Source of the DNA: Amycolatopsis marina | GTDB taxonomy: Bacteria; Actinomycetota; Actinomycetes; Mycobacteriales; Pseudonocardiaceae | DNA: 64,000 nt | Assembly (NCBI RefSeq): GCF_900111885.1 | Contig: NZ_FOKG01000011.1 | Coordinates: 187,650 to 251,649 of the forward strand | Direction: 5' to 3' | Shown here: one piece after another, positions 17,801-24,823 of the stretch | How positions within the stretch are numbered: position 1 is the stretch's first letter | Layout: each line of letters opens with the position of its first letter | Notes under the pieces: generated by a model | Seen by the model: the letters and a program-made list of their open reading frames with translations, nothing else | Told to the model about the DNA's origin: nothing | Database searches by the model: none | Program-made: the position numbers and the translations under genes

Positions 17801-18424
17801 GCCGGTGCCGTGCAACGAGGTGGGCGGAATCGCGGCGTCGGCGAGGGCCTCCCAGGCCACCTCGAGCAACACACGCTGCTGCGGGTCCATCACCTCCGCC
17901 TCTCGGGGCGTGATGCCGAAGAAGTCCGCGTCGAAACCGGCGATGTCCTCGAGCACTCCCGCGCCGCGCGGGAGCCCGGACAGATCCTGCCCGCCCGCGA
18001 ACTGCTCCCAGCGCCCCGCCGGGATCTCGCCGATGGCCGACGTGCCCGACCGCAGCAGCCTCCAGAACTCGGCGGCATTCGGCGCGCCGGGAAATCGGCA
18101 ACCGACACCGACCACCGCCACCGGCTCGCCGGATGCGCCCGGCGAACCGGCAGCGCGCTGATCGTCCGGCTCGGGCAACGCGCCCGCCAGCGTCCGCGCG
18201 AGATCGGTGATCGTCGGAGCAGCCCACAGCAGGGTGCCGGACACCTCGGCGCCACACAGCTCGCCGATCTCGGCGGCCAGGCCGACCGCCGCGCGCGAGG
18301 ACACCCCGCACTCCTGCAGGGGCCGGCACAGTTCGGCCTCACCGATCGGCCGTTCGAGCAGGTTCGCCAGCCGCTCGGCGAGCCACTGCCGCCACTCGCG
18401 CTCCGAACCGGGTGCCGCCGTCAT
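11837..18424 (-). CDS. Pks13-like polyketide synthase, ACP-KS-AT-DH-KR-ACP-(dead ACP)-TE
   Basis: A single-module condensing enzyme of 2195 residues. N-terminal ACP at ~1-95 with ECGVSSRAAVGLAAEI, like the SSR-type N-ACP of Pks13 (phosphopantetheine Ser43). KS ~100-520 with Cys265 (DTACSSS), His400 (EAHGTGT) and His440 (NLGH). AT ~635-930 with GHSVGE (Ser721) and an unusual GGAGH motif. DH ~990-1250 with His1023, Glu1027 where Gly is usual, and Asp1178. KR ~1470-1650 with TGGLGGLG and Tyr1617. ACP with LGLDSL (Ser1774). A further ACP-like segment ~1850-1915 lacks the Ser. TE with GWSFGG (Ser2001) and His2167. ATG 18424 overlaps the ligase stop by ATGA; longer in-frame starts are spurious. It probably joins a ligase-loaded fatty acid to a carboxyacyl unit, then reduces the product and releases it. 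Confidence 0.88.
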   Translation of the reverse strand: MTAAPGSEREWRQWLAERLANLLERPIGEAELCRPLQECGVSSRAAVGLAAEIGELCGAEVSGTLLWAAPTITDLARTLAGALPEPDDQRAAGSPGASGEPVAVVGVGCRFPGAPNAAEFWRLLRSGTSAIGEIPAGRWEQFAGGQDLSGLPRGAGVLEDIAGFDADFFGITPREAEVMDPQQRVLLEVAWEALADAAIPPTSLHGTGTGVFVGLSATEYSGLTMTNLGGIDAWSGTGAAAALAANRLSYVLGAHGPSLTIDTACSSSLVAVHQAVRSLASGESSAALACGVNLVLSPAITANFAAAGALAADGRCKPFDATADGIVRGEGCGVVVLKRLADARRAGDRVHAVIRGSEVNSDGRSNGIMAPNPLAQQRLLRKAYATAGVRARTVDYVEAHGTGTLLGDPIEAGALAEVLGAGRTPDRPLLLGSVKSNLGHLEGAAGIAGLIKVVLALRHATLPRSLHFTEPNPHIDFAAAALRVVAEEQTWPRYSGVARAGVSAFGFGGTNAHVVLEEWPRAVPRAGGDEEQGRPEVVALSARSERRLRTRAGALVSWLDAEPSGGSIADIAAAVPHGADGAHSDAPGSVRGAVVARDRDELRQRLDALSRSTPHPSVLIGQSSGGPTADGPVLVFSGHGSQWPGMGQRLLAEEPAFDHAVRALDADFAEQAGSTLSEMLTSGARMGELNVNQPVLFGMQVALAALWRDHGVVPAAVIGHSVGEVAAAVVAGALSAGQGLRVVLARSQLLAAVDSAGTGAMALVELTEAELRERAGRFPGVGIAVYAAPSQCTVSGPAEQVTELVTEVEAKGGLARLLPVGGAGHSAAVDPLLDRLTAALDGLRPARPTVGCYSSVLDDPRGPVVFDAAHWAMNLRRPVRFTQAVAAAVADGHRVFVEVSPHPIAARAIEQTAGSDSAVVIPTLRRGAPGDTSGGFAAAVAAMYLADGPEILRRRYPQRVVADLPPPVWEHRRFWAEGAVADAPERASGRHPMLGTAVEVPDGAQHLWYGDVGLGAHPWLADHGTREVAVFPGTGYVELALAAARDLLGEPVELRDVVLHRLLPLGEHTAVCVSARPGPAGTLLLTMFARVSGEWARHAEATAARDGRNGTAGAHRALNAGVDQLVPVPLYHRMDAAGQVYGPTFRGLRDVRATEGRAVAQVRQPDSSAYVLHPALADMCLHALAAAAGDPGNQLWVPTGFGRVRLTGDPRLGVTVTAELAESENGTRAGTVRLHGADGRTLVEIGDVSVAPLTRAHVPLPLEKLTYRASWESAAPQSPAQGRPVLLLHGDDDPGRERADALAAALAKAGDEPGLLPVKQLADLPRMLRARPGTGAVVVLTDDAPDVADVRSAQVTVLTACGVVRELAEFGSAAPRLWFVTGGGAAVEPGEPVRPGPAALHGLIRVLAFEHPELRASLLDATTARDIAVELAANGQDDEIAWRTGNRYVRRLRRHRLDVPEGAAPSVRAGAYVVTGGLGGLGLAAADWLAGRGATRVVLSARRAADGEARARIDRLRESGVDIVVESGDIAEPGVADELVLAATHDGLALRGVIHAAGVLADGTVLSLKASDLEAVWHAKAEGALRLHEACTALRLDWWVSYSSAAALFGSPGQTSYATANAWLDAFAAWQRAQGVPASSVQWGPWGEIGGAANRDNPLLDPLSPTEALAALGAVLAAEPGETAVSRVHTAAVLDLFPQLAHRPYTEILTSGTVPERATPATDWPGVHGLRELCRDEALAAVRKHIVGVVADLMRFDPALLDTSAPLTSLGLDSLLAMRARAAIERDLGLSLPMPLLLRGASLTDIAEYCAGDLGLAAERDDENSPEPRDTKDTKDTAAAGPGPRDFAERWVALQWRRVLGGAEPAVDVPFDQVAGQADRDRLSQCVSAELGAPVTVDKLFAVPTIAGMATTLRPQLEGHAGGAVRELAQGTDGGALFLFHPAGGSTAVYRPLVRLLDPEVACFGMERFTEPDDVEVKAARYLRLIRERRPHGPYRLGGWSFGGCLAYEVARQLTAEGEEVELLFLIDSILPLSVPGVPERELLTQRLRRFADQLEQTYQVSLGVSDDDLGRLDERAQVELVMRRMREAVPGIGDAVAEHQYTSYVDARIAERYRPGGYLGPVLLFRAAAPHPLTTSLDPRYLRTDAALGWDEYCHDLEIVRVPGDHISMIDPPNVSVIAERLNAALRPARTVPR

Positions 18425-20211
18425 GCGGAGACGTCCTGTCTCTCGCGGGCGGTGAGGTACCGGGTCCGGCACGCGGACCGGCTGATCTTGCCGCTTGACG
18501 TCCTCGGTACCTCGCCGGGGCCGAGCAGCCAGAGTTCGTGCAGCGCAAGGCCATGCTGAAGGGCGATCGCCGCGCGCGCCGCGGCCCTGACTTCCGCGGC
18601 GGACGGCTCGTCGTCCTTTCCGGCAACGGTCTTCGCCCGTTCGGCGAACACCACGAGGAGCTCGGTGTCCGTTCCGGCGAAGGAGAACGCCGCGACGGAG
18701 TGCCTGCGCACCGCGGGATGTGCCTGTTCCACGGTCAGCTCGACGTCCTGCGGGTAGTGGTTGCGGCCGTCGACGATGATCAGGTCCTTGATCCGGCCGG
18801 TGATGAACAGCTCCCCCTCGACCAGGACGCCGAGATCTCCGGTCCGCAACCAGCCGCGACCGTCCACGCCCCTGGGCAGCGGGTCCGTGTCGGGACGCAA
18901 CCCGGCGCCGAAGGCCGCGCCGGTCTCCGCCGCTCTCCCCCAGTAGCCGAGGCCGACGTTCGGGCCGCTCACCCAGATCTCGCCAACGGTGCCGTCCTCG
19001 ACCGGGGTGGCGGACAGCGGGTCCACGATGCGCACCTGCTGGTCGACCGCGCGACCACTGCCGACGAGCGTGGTGGACGCGGCCCCCTGACGCGCGTCGG
19101 CGGCCACGCCCTCGGTCAGTGCCGTCGAGTCGAAGGTTCGCACGGTCGGCTCGGCCGCCGGCGAGCCGGAGGCGACCAGCACGGTTGCCTCCGCGAGGCC
19201 GTAGGAAGGGCGGTGCGCGCCCCGGCGCAGCCCGCATTCGGCGAACGTGTCGTGGAAGCGGGCGATGTTGGCGGCCTGCACCGGTTCGCTGCCGTCGACC
19301 AACGTGACGACGTCGTCGAGCCGGAGCAGGGCCCGTTCCTGCGGCGAGGTCCGGGCGGCCGCGTAGGAGTAGGCGAAGCTCGGCGCCGCGGTGATCGCGG
19401 CGGGGTTGGCCGACAGCGCCCGCAGCCAGCGTGCCGGACGCTCGAGGAACGCCCCGGGGTCCAGTAACACGGATCTGGTGCCGGTCAGCACGGGCACGGC
19501 GAGCCCGAGCACCAGGCCCATGTCGTGGAACAGCGGCAACCACGACACGTCCACCGTGCGGCCGTGCTCGACGCCGAAGCACTCCGCCGCCTGTCCGCAG
19601 TTCGCCAGGACATTGGCGTGGGTCAGCATCACGCCGGTCGGGGTGCGGGTCGAACCGGAGGTGTACTGGAGGTAGGCGATGTCGTCGGCACGAGCCAGTG
19701 GTTCCGCGGGAAACGAGGTGTCGCCGGGAGGAAGTGCGTCCACCGCGACGACCTGTGGCCGGAACAGGTTTCCCGCGTCCAGGAACTTCTCGATCGCCCG
19801 AATCCGGCCGCGCGTGCAGAGCAACATCCCGGGCGCGCAGTCCGCCAGCACGGCGGCCAGCCGTTCGTCGTGCCGCGGCACGCCTGGAGGGAACAACGGC
19901 ACGGCGATCCGCTGTGCCCTGAGCACACCGAGGAACGCGGCGGCGTAGTACTGCGACTGCTCCACCAGGATCGCGACCCGGTCACCGGGAGCGGTACGCA
20001 GGCTCACCCATCCCGCGACGTCGGTCGCCAGCGCGTCGAGCCCGCGCCAGGTCAGGGTGCTCGCGACCCCGTCCGGGTCCGCGGAGTAGTCCAGGAACGT
20101 GACCGCAGGGCTGTCGCCGAGCTGGTTCGCCCAGTATTCCAACAGGACCGAAAGGGACTGCGCGCGCCCGTACTGCGGACGCGCCGAGGACAGGGCCGGC
20201 CTGCTGCTCAT
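18421..20211 (-). CDS. fatty acyl-AMP ligase, FadD32-like
   Basis: A 596-residue adenylate-forming enzyme. Motifs include YLQYTSGSTRTPTGVMLTH (ATP-binding P-loop), PLFHDMGLVLGL, PSYGLAEATVLVAS, GWLRTGDLGVLVEGELFITG and RIKDLIIVDGRNHYPQDVE. The TSGSTR(T/I)PTGV form and the FHDMGLV segment are typical of FAALs, which hand acyl-AMP to an ACP and not to CoA. It would load a long-chain acyl group on the N-terminal ACP of the PKS. ATG 20211 overlaps the MFS stop and its stop overlaps the PKS start (both ATGA), so translation is coupled on both sides. The order ligase then PKS then carboxylase matches fadD32-pks13-accD4 of mycobacteria. Confidence 0.9.
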   Translation of the reverse strand: MSSRPALSSARPQYGRAQSLSVLLEYWANQLGDSPAVTFLDYSADPDGVASTLTWRGLDALATDVAGWVSLRTAPGDRVAILVEQSQYYAAAFLGVLRAQRIAVPLFPPGVPRHDERLAAVLADCAPGMLLCTRGRIRAIEKFLDAGNLFRPQVVAVDALPPGDTSFPAEPLARADDIAYLQYTSGSTRTPTGVMLTHANVLANCGQAAECFGVEHGRTVDVSWLPLFHDMGLVLGLAVPVLTGTRSVLLDPGAFLERPARWLRALSANPAAITAAPSFAYSYAAARTSPQERALLRLDDVVTLVDGSEPVQAANIARFHDTFAECGLRRGAHRPSYGLAEATVLVASGSPAAEPTVRTFDSTALTEGVAADARQGAASTTLVGSGRAVDQQVRIVDPLSATPVEDGTVGEIWVSGPNVGLGYWGRAAETGAAFGAGLRPDTDPLPRGVDGRGWLRTGDLGVLVEGELFITGRIKDLIIVDGRNHYPQDVELTVEQAHPAVRRHSVAAFSFAGTDTELLVVFAERAKTVAGKDDEPSAAEVRAAARAAIALQHGLALHELWLLGPGEVPRTSSGKISRSACRTRYLTARERQDVSA

Positions 20212-21665
20212 GTTTCCTCGACCTCGCTGACTTCGCTTGTTTCGGCGTTCTTCCTTGCCAGTTCCCGCTTCGGCGCCAGCACTCGCAGCGCGAGTACGGC
20301 ACCGCAGGCCTGCAGCACGGCCGCTGTCAGCAGACCGGCTGTGTAGCCACCGGCCAGTGCGGAACCCGCCGGGGCGCCCCCGGCCAGTTCCCGTGCCCTG
20401 ACCGTGGTGACGACCAGCCCGATCACGGCGACGCCGAGCGCGCTGGACAACTCGCGCGACGCGGTGAGCACGCCGGAGGCCACTCCCGCGTCGCGGTCCT
20501 CGATCAGGTCGAGTGCGTGCGCGGTGAGCGGCGTGGTGAACGCCGATCCCGCGCCGATCAGGACGAACCCGAGAACGCGTGTCTCGATCGCGTGGATGTC
20601 GTTCACCGCGGCCAGTGCGAGCAGTCCCAGTGCGACCGTGCCGAGGCCCGCAAACACCGTCCGATGTGGCCCCCAGTTCCGGTTGGCAGCCGGGACGAAG
20701 GGCGTCGCGCAGATAACCGCGGCGGCGACGAGCACCAGCGGCAATCCGGCCTCGGCCGGGCTCATGCCGAGGAAGTCCTGGTGCAGCAGCGGCGTGAAGA
20801 ACACGATCCCGCTGATGCCGAGCCCCCACAGCAGCAGCACGGTGTTGGCACCGGTGAACACCCGATTCGTCAACAGCCTCCCCGGCACGAGTGGCCGGTC
20901 ACTGCGCTGTTCGACAGCGGCGAAGGCGAGCAGCACCAGCACACCTGCGACAGCGAGCCCGACAGCAGTTCCGGTGCCGCCGTCGGACGGCCCTGCTCCG
21001 ACGAACGCGGCCGTGAGGAGCACGAGACCACACGTCGCGGTCAGCGCGGCGCCGAATCGAACCGGGGCCGTGCTCCTCGCACCGCGTTCGCCCATCGCGG
21101 GAAGGATCAGTACCGCTGCGACGAGCACGAAAGGCAGATTGCTGAAGAAGATCCAGCTCCAGTGCACATACTCGGCAAGGGCTCCGCCGAGCCACGGCCC
21201 GACGGCCAGCGCCGCGGCCAGGGCCGCCGTCCAGGCCGCGGCGCCCGCCGCACGCAGGCGCTGCGGCAAGCTGGTGCGCAGCAGACTCAGCGTGCCGGGA
21301 ACGATGAACGCAGCGGCAATCCCCTGCACGACCCGCGCGACGATCAGCAGCTCGGGGTTCCGGGACACACCCCCCAGCAGTGCCCCCGCGGCGAACACCA
21401 CGAACCCGGCGAGCAGTGCGCGCATACCCATCCGGTCGAGCACGGCTCCGGAGAGCAGCAGCAGCCCGGCGTACGGAAGCATGTAGGCGATGCTGACCCA
21501 CTGCAGGGCGCTGAGACTCATCCCGAGTTCCCGGCCGATCGACGGCGCCGCGGAGACCACAATGGTGTTGTCCAGTGTGGTCACAAACGCGACGAGCACG
21601 ACCACGGTCAACACAGCCGGCGGACGAACCGGCCCGGTGGCCCGCCGTGCGCCCACGCCAGTCAT
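20208..21665 (-). CDS. MFS exporter of the 14-segment DHA2 (EmrB/QacA) family
   Basis: A 485-residue membrane protein with about 14 hydrophobic segments. The N-terminus VAFVTTLDNTIVVSAAPSIG carries the TLDxTIVNVAxP signature of DHA2 transporters, and VARVVQGIAAAFIVPGTLSL is motif-C-like. It is the first main gene of the lipid operon and probably exports the PKS product or a precursor; in mycobacteria the analogous step is done by MmpL3, an unrelated RND protein. ATG 21665 lies just after GGAGG and overlaps the stop of a seven-codon upstream ORF. A longer in-frame GTG start exists at 21704 but is less likely. Confidence 0.85.
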   Translation of the reverse strand: MTGVGARRATGPVRPPAVLTVVVLVAFVTTLDNTIVVSAAPSIGRELGMSLSALQWVSIAYMLPYAGLLLLSGAVLDRMGMRALLAGFVVFAAGALLGGVSRNPELLIVARVVQGIAAAFIVPGTLSLLRTSLPQRLRAAGAAAWTAALAAALAVGPWLGGALAEYVHWSWIFFSNLPFVLVAAVLILPAMGERGARSTAPVRFGAALTATCGLVLLTAAFVGAGPSDGGTGTAVGLAVAGVLVLLAFAAVEQRSDRPLVPGRLLTNRVFTGANTVLLLWGLGISGIVFFTPLLHQDFLGMSPAEAGLPLVLVAAAVICATPFVPAANRNWGPHRTVFAGLGTVALGLLALAAVNDIHAIETRVLGFVLIGAGSAFTTPLTAHALDLIEDRDAGVASGVLTASRELSSALGVAVIGLVVTTVRARELAGGAPAGSALAGGYTAGLLTAAVLQACGAVLALRVLAPKRELARKNAETSEVSEVEET

Positions 21666-21685
21666 GGCACCTCCGCAGGCGTCAT
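21662..21685 (-). CDS. seven-codon upstream ORF overlapping the exporter start
   Basis: ATG 21685 is preceded by AGGAGGT with a seven-base spacer, a better ribosome site than that of the exporter. It encodes MTPAEVP and stops at TGA 21664-21662, overlapping ATG 21665 as ATGA. This fits translational coupling or a leader that controls entry to the lipid operon. It may equally be a chance short frame; there is no sequence comparison behind it. Confidence 0.4.
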   Translation of the reverse strand: MTPAEVP

Positions 21686-21895
21686 GTCGTGACCTCCTCG
21701 TCACCGGAATTCCGTCGCCAAAGCCAAGTTTTATTCACACAGGACGAAACAATGAAAAATACAGGCGCAGAAACCCGCGAAAGTCCGCGCACATTCCGTC
21801 TCCTGACGGGAATCGGACCATACCTTGTGACCAATAAGCGATACAAGCGGAAGCAGGCACGGAAAACCGGCTTTCAACGAATCACCGAAAACATG
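21686..21895. other. AT-rich intergenic region upstream of the lipid operon, probable promoter
   Basis: This stretch is clearly richer in A and T than its surroundings (runs such as AAATACAGGC and TTTTATTCAC) and holds no convincing gene. On the minus strand a TTGACA at 21899-21894, at its upstream edge, is the best -35 candidate I see, but no good -10 follows at 17 bases. It most likely contains the promoter and untranslated leader of the 9.2-21.7 kb operon. Confidence 0.45.
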
Positions 21896-21970
21896 TCAAC
21901 CAAGTACGTACGCGTGTTCGCGATCCACGCACATGTGTTCGTGATCCGGGTACACGAGTTCGGCATTCAC
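21896..21970 (-). CDS. possible 24-residue peptide built of three heptapeptide repeats
   Basis: GTG 21970 lies six bases past the PepSY stop and is preceded by GAGGG. The product would be MNAELVYPDHEHMCVDREHA then YVLG and stop, with repeats ELVYPDH, EHMCVDR and EHAYVLG. It could be a real small peptide co-translated with the PepSY gene, or a non-coding direct repeat that happens to be open. I know no homologue. Confidence 0.3.
   Translation of the reverse strand: MNAELVYPDHEHMCVDREHAYVLG
21899..21961. repeat. three imperfect 21-bp tandem repeats
   Basis: Units 21961-21941, 21940-21920 and 21919-21899 (minus strand) all start GAAC and share spaced blocks such as GTGTAC/ATGTGC/GCGTAC and GGATC. 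Twenty-one bases is two helical turns, so repeated regulator sites on one DNA face are possible, about 230-300 bases before the lipid operon start. Confidence 0.5.
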
Positions 21971-21975
21971 GACCG

Positions 21976-23403
21976 TCACCCTCGTTGCGCGCTCGCCCCG
22001 CGACGCCGGAGTAGCGCGCCGAGCACGGCGTCGACGACAAGGAAGCCAGCGAGCGAGACTCCGAACACCGGCATCGCCCAGCAGAGCAGTACCGCCGCGG
22101 CCACCAGCGGCACCGCGACACGGGCAGGCAGCCGCCGCCAGAGCGCACCGGGCGGTGCGGGAAGCCCGCCGGCGCGCGGCCGTCGCGTCCACCACATCCG
22201 GTAGCCGAGGACGAGCAACACCACAGCACCGAGCGCGAGCAGCACGAGGACGATCTGGTTCGCCAGACCGAACAGTGTTCCGCTGTGCGCCGCGATCCCG
22301 AGCGTGGTGAGCTTGGCGGCCAGTGGATAGTCGGCCCAGTCCTGCCGGGCCGTCACCCGCGCGTCGTACGGGTCGATCGCGACACTCGCCTTCCGGACGG
22401 GCAGGCCTTCCGCGGACTCGGCCACAATGAACGGCTCGTCCACGGCCACCGGCGGGCGCACGGTCACCGTGCCGGTCAGTCCCTCCGCGCGGGACACCTC
22501 CACCGCCTGGTCCACCGTCATCGGCACCGCCGCCTGCGCGGGTGGAAGCACCTTAGGTGGGTCGAGCTTCGGCGCTCTGGCATCCACCGCCTCGATCACC
22601 TCGTCCACCCGTGCGCCCGCATACGTCGACCAGGTCAGCCCGGTGACGCTGAGGACGAGCAGTCCGACCGTCAGCCACAGACCCAGTACGCCATGACGTG
22701 CGCGGATCCGGGTCCGGTCCGGTGCGCTCCGTGCAGGTGCCCGCGCACCGCCCGCGCGGCGGGCGCGGCGGGCACGGTCGCGCCAGAGCACCAACCCGCC
22801 GAGGACGATGAACGGCAACCAGCTCGCGACGAACTCGGCGTAGATCCGGCCCGGCTCCCCCAGGTGCAGATTGCCGTGCAACTCACGCAGCCACGCCTGG
22901 GCTGGTGGCCGGTCGCCGACCGTGACCAGCGAGCCGGTCACCGTGGTCGTGTAGGGATCTACGTACACGGTCAGGGATTCGGCGGCGAATCCGGCACCTC
23001 CCGCAAGTCCCGGCACCTCGAGCACCACTCTGGTGGCGCGATGTTCCTCCTCGGACAGCACCACCGAGGTCACCTCGCCCTCGGGATGAGCGGCGAGCGC
23101 GGCGGAGATCTGCTCGGCGACCGGGCGGGGTTGCCCGGTCGCCGACTCGACATACAACTGCTCGCCGTACAGCAGGTCGTTGAGTTGCGGGGTACAGGCG
23201 TATGCCAGCCCGGTCAGGGCCAGCACGGCCAGGAACGGAGCGACGAGCAACCCGGCCAGGAAGTGGATCCGGCGAGCCAGCAACCACACGGCGGTTCCGG
23301 GCCGAACCTGTCCGCCTGGAGCGCGCCCGCTCGCGGTGGACGCGGGTTCCCTGTTCGCGCCCTCGTCACTCGGTGGAGACGGATCGGTTCTGGTCGTCGT
23401 CAT
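21976..23403 (-). CDS. PepSY-associated transmembrane protein
   Basis: A 475-residue inner-membrane protein of the PepSY_TM family. Hydrophobic segments lie at ~40-65, ~195-210, ~245-265, ~375-400 and ~425-455. The first carries IHFLAGLLVAPFLAVLALTG and a later one IAAHSGTLFGLANQIVLVLL, whose His residues are typical of this family, together with ELHGNLHLGEPGR. Members are linked to reduction of ferric or cupric species or to peptidase inhibition. It is 82 bases downstream of a secreted His-rich protein in the same direction, so the pair is likely co-transcribed and concerned with metal handling at the envelope. Exact chemistry is not known. Confidence 0.75.
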   Translation of the reverse strand: MTTTRTDPSPPSDEGANREPASTASGRAPGGQVRPGTAVWLLARRIHFLAGLLVAPFLAVLALTGLAYACTPQLNDLLYGEQLYVESATGQPRPVAEQISAALAAHPEGEVTSVVLSEEEHRATRVVLEVPGLAGGAGFAAESLTVYVDPYTTTVTGSLVTVGDRPPAQAWLRELHGNLHLGEPGRIYAEFVASWLPFIVLGGLVLWRDRARRARRAGGARAPARSAPDRTRIRARHGVLGLWLTVGLLVLSVTGLTWSTYAGARVDEVIEAVDARAPKLDPPKVLPPAQAAVPMTVDQAVEVSRAEGLTGTVTVRPPVAVDEPFIVAESAEGLPVRKASVAIDPYDARVTARQDWADYPLAAKLTTLGIAAHSGTLFGLANQIVLVLLALGAVVLLVLGYRMWWTRRPRAGGLPAPPGALWRRLPARVAVPLVAAAVLLCWAMPVFGVSLAGFLVVDAVLGALLRRRGASAQRG

Positions 23404-23485
23404 GGCAACTCCTCGCGCGGCCGGCCCGAAGACATGCGGAAAGGACGTGCCGGACTCGGCGGCCGGAGCCGCCGAGCCGGCGAAC

Positions 23486-24532
23486 TCATCGCTGGTCGAG
23501 GTAACCGATCATGATCGACATCGCGTGATCGTCGGCATAGTGCGAGTGATAGACACTGTGCAGTTCGAGCGTGTCGCCCTTGCGCACCGACCCGAGATCC
23601 TCACCGGCACAAGTACTCATCGACTCGATATGCCCCTGATAGGCGGGGATCGTTCCGTAACCAGCCTCCGACGTGCAGATCGTCTCCTTCGTGGCGAGGT
23701 TCTTCAAGGTGATCGACTCCCCGCCGTCATGCAGGTGCCCGCCCGCGGCCCTGAACGTCCCGGAGACCGAGGAACTCCAGGCCCAGCGGGTGTGGGACTC
23801 GCCCTTCGGTATCGAGTGCTCGGACAGTCCGCAGTTGTCCGCGTCGAGCCACACCGGAGTCAGTTCACGCATGCCGGGTGTCCCGGCGGGCACGTGCTTC
23901 ATGGTCACCTCGAAGTACACTTTCTGCTTCTCGGGCTTCATGTTCATCAGCTCGAGCGCCACGTACGTGAGTGGCAGGAACCCGAGACGGACCCCGTTAC
24001 CGGCGGGCAGATCGCGACCTGTGCGTTCGTTGCCGGAGGCGAATATCCGTCGCCCTGCCAAGGTCGGCCAGCCACTGTCACACGTCACGTCCGATTTGGA
24101 CCTGTCGAAGAACACCGCGTGATGCAACATGGCACCGGTGTCGTAGTTGGCCTTGCTCCCGTCCTCGTAAACAAGATCGGGCTGAATGCCGGTGACGTAG
24201 CAGTTCACACAGGGCGGAAGCATCAGTTGCAGGGACCTGGTGTGGGTTCCGTGCATCGGTTCGTGCGGGCCGTGCATCGGGCCGACACCGTGCCCTTCGC
24301 CGTCGTGTCCGCCACCGTGGTCGCCCTCGTGTGGTGCCATGGTGATGGGGCCGAGTCGGATCGTCGTCTCCTCGGTGCCGTCCGCCAGCCGCTCGTGCGC
24401 GAGAACTCGCGCATCGCCGTCCGCCGTCGGGTCCGCGCCGGCCGCACCGGGCACCGCGAGCGTCCCCAGGCTCGTGAGAGCGGCGGTCAGGAACACCGCC
24501 GCCTTTCGCCTGCGTCGCATTATGTCGCGCAC
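23486..24532 (-). CDS. secreted histidine-rich protein, copper type II monooxygenase-like
   Basis: A 348-residue exported protein. The signal peptide is RRRRKAAVFLTAALTSLGTL ending near AAGADP. Residues ~65-95 are packed with His and Gly (HEGDHGGGHDGEGHGVG, MHGPHEPMHGTHT), an obvious metal-binding stretch. The body has PPCVNCYVTGIQPDLVYED, GAMLHHAVFFD, GGHLHDGG and YHSHYADDHAMSIMIGYL, which recall the His ligands of the PHM/dopamine beta-monooxygenase fold. I infer a copper-binding oxidoreductase or copper carrier; catalytic competence is uncertain. GTG 24532 has GGAG six bases upstream and begins the best signal peptide. The downstream PepSY protein could be its membrane partner. Confidence 0.6.
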   Translation of the reverse strand: MRDIMRRRRKAAVFLTAALTSLGTLAVPGAAGADPTADGDARVLAHERLADGTEETTIRLGPITMAPHEGDHGGGHDGEGHGVGPMHGPHEPMHGTHTRSLQLMLPPCVNCYVTGIQPDLVYEDGSKANYDTGAMLHHAVFFDRSKSDVTCDSGWPTLAGRRIFASGNERTGRDLPAGNGVRLGFLPLTYVALELMNMKPEKQKVYFEVTMKHVPAGTPGMRELTPVWLDADNCGLSEHSIPKGESHTRWAWSSSVSGTFRAAGGHLHDGGESITLKNLATKETICTSEAGYGTIPAYQGHIESMSTCAGEDLGSVRKGDTLELHSVYHSHYADDHAMSIMIGYLDQR

Positions 24533-24823
24533 AGAGATCTCCTTTCACCGAAAGCGGATTCGTGGATGAGCGGCGAAATTACCACCACTGAAAGGAGATT
24601 CTTCCGGCTTGCGCGCTTGAACCGATCCAGTGACAAAAACGCAGCCAAAGCGGTCGAGCGACTGTCATCACGAGTTCAACATCACCATCGTGAATCGATT
24701 ATGCGCCTTTTGTCACCGGCTTCGACATGGAATTGACTGTACCCGAACGAGAATGACAATTTCTTCCACGGACGCCCCCGGGCCGGGCTCCGCTTCGATT
24801 CGCGCCGGCCCCGCTGCCGGTGG
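24533..24823. other. AT-rich gene-free region, probable promoter of the His-rich protein gene
   Basis: No convincing reading frame is seen on either strand. The stretch is poorer in G+C than the average here (for example CGATTATGCGCC and GACAATTTCTTCC). It should hold the minus-strand promoter of the His-rich protein/PepSY pair. I see no clear operator. Confidence 0.5.

Noticed and set aside
18425..19582. N-terminal extension of the PKS into the ligase gene
   Set aside because: The Arg/Gly-rich translation is out-of-frame ligase sequence; the true start overlaps the ligase stop as ATGA and begins a proper ACP.
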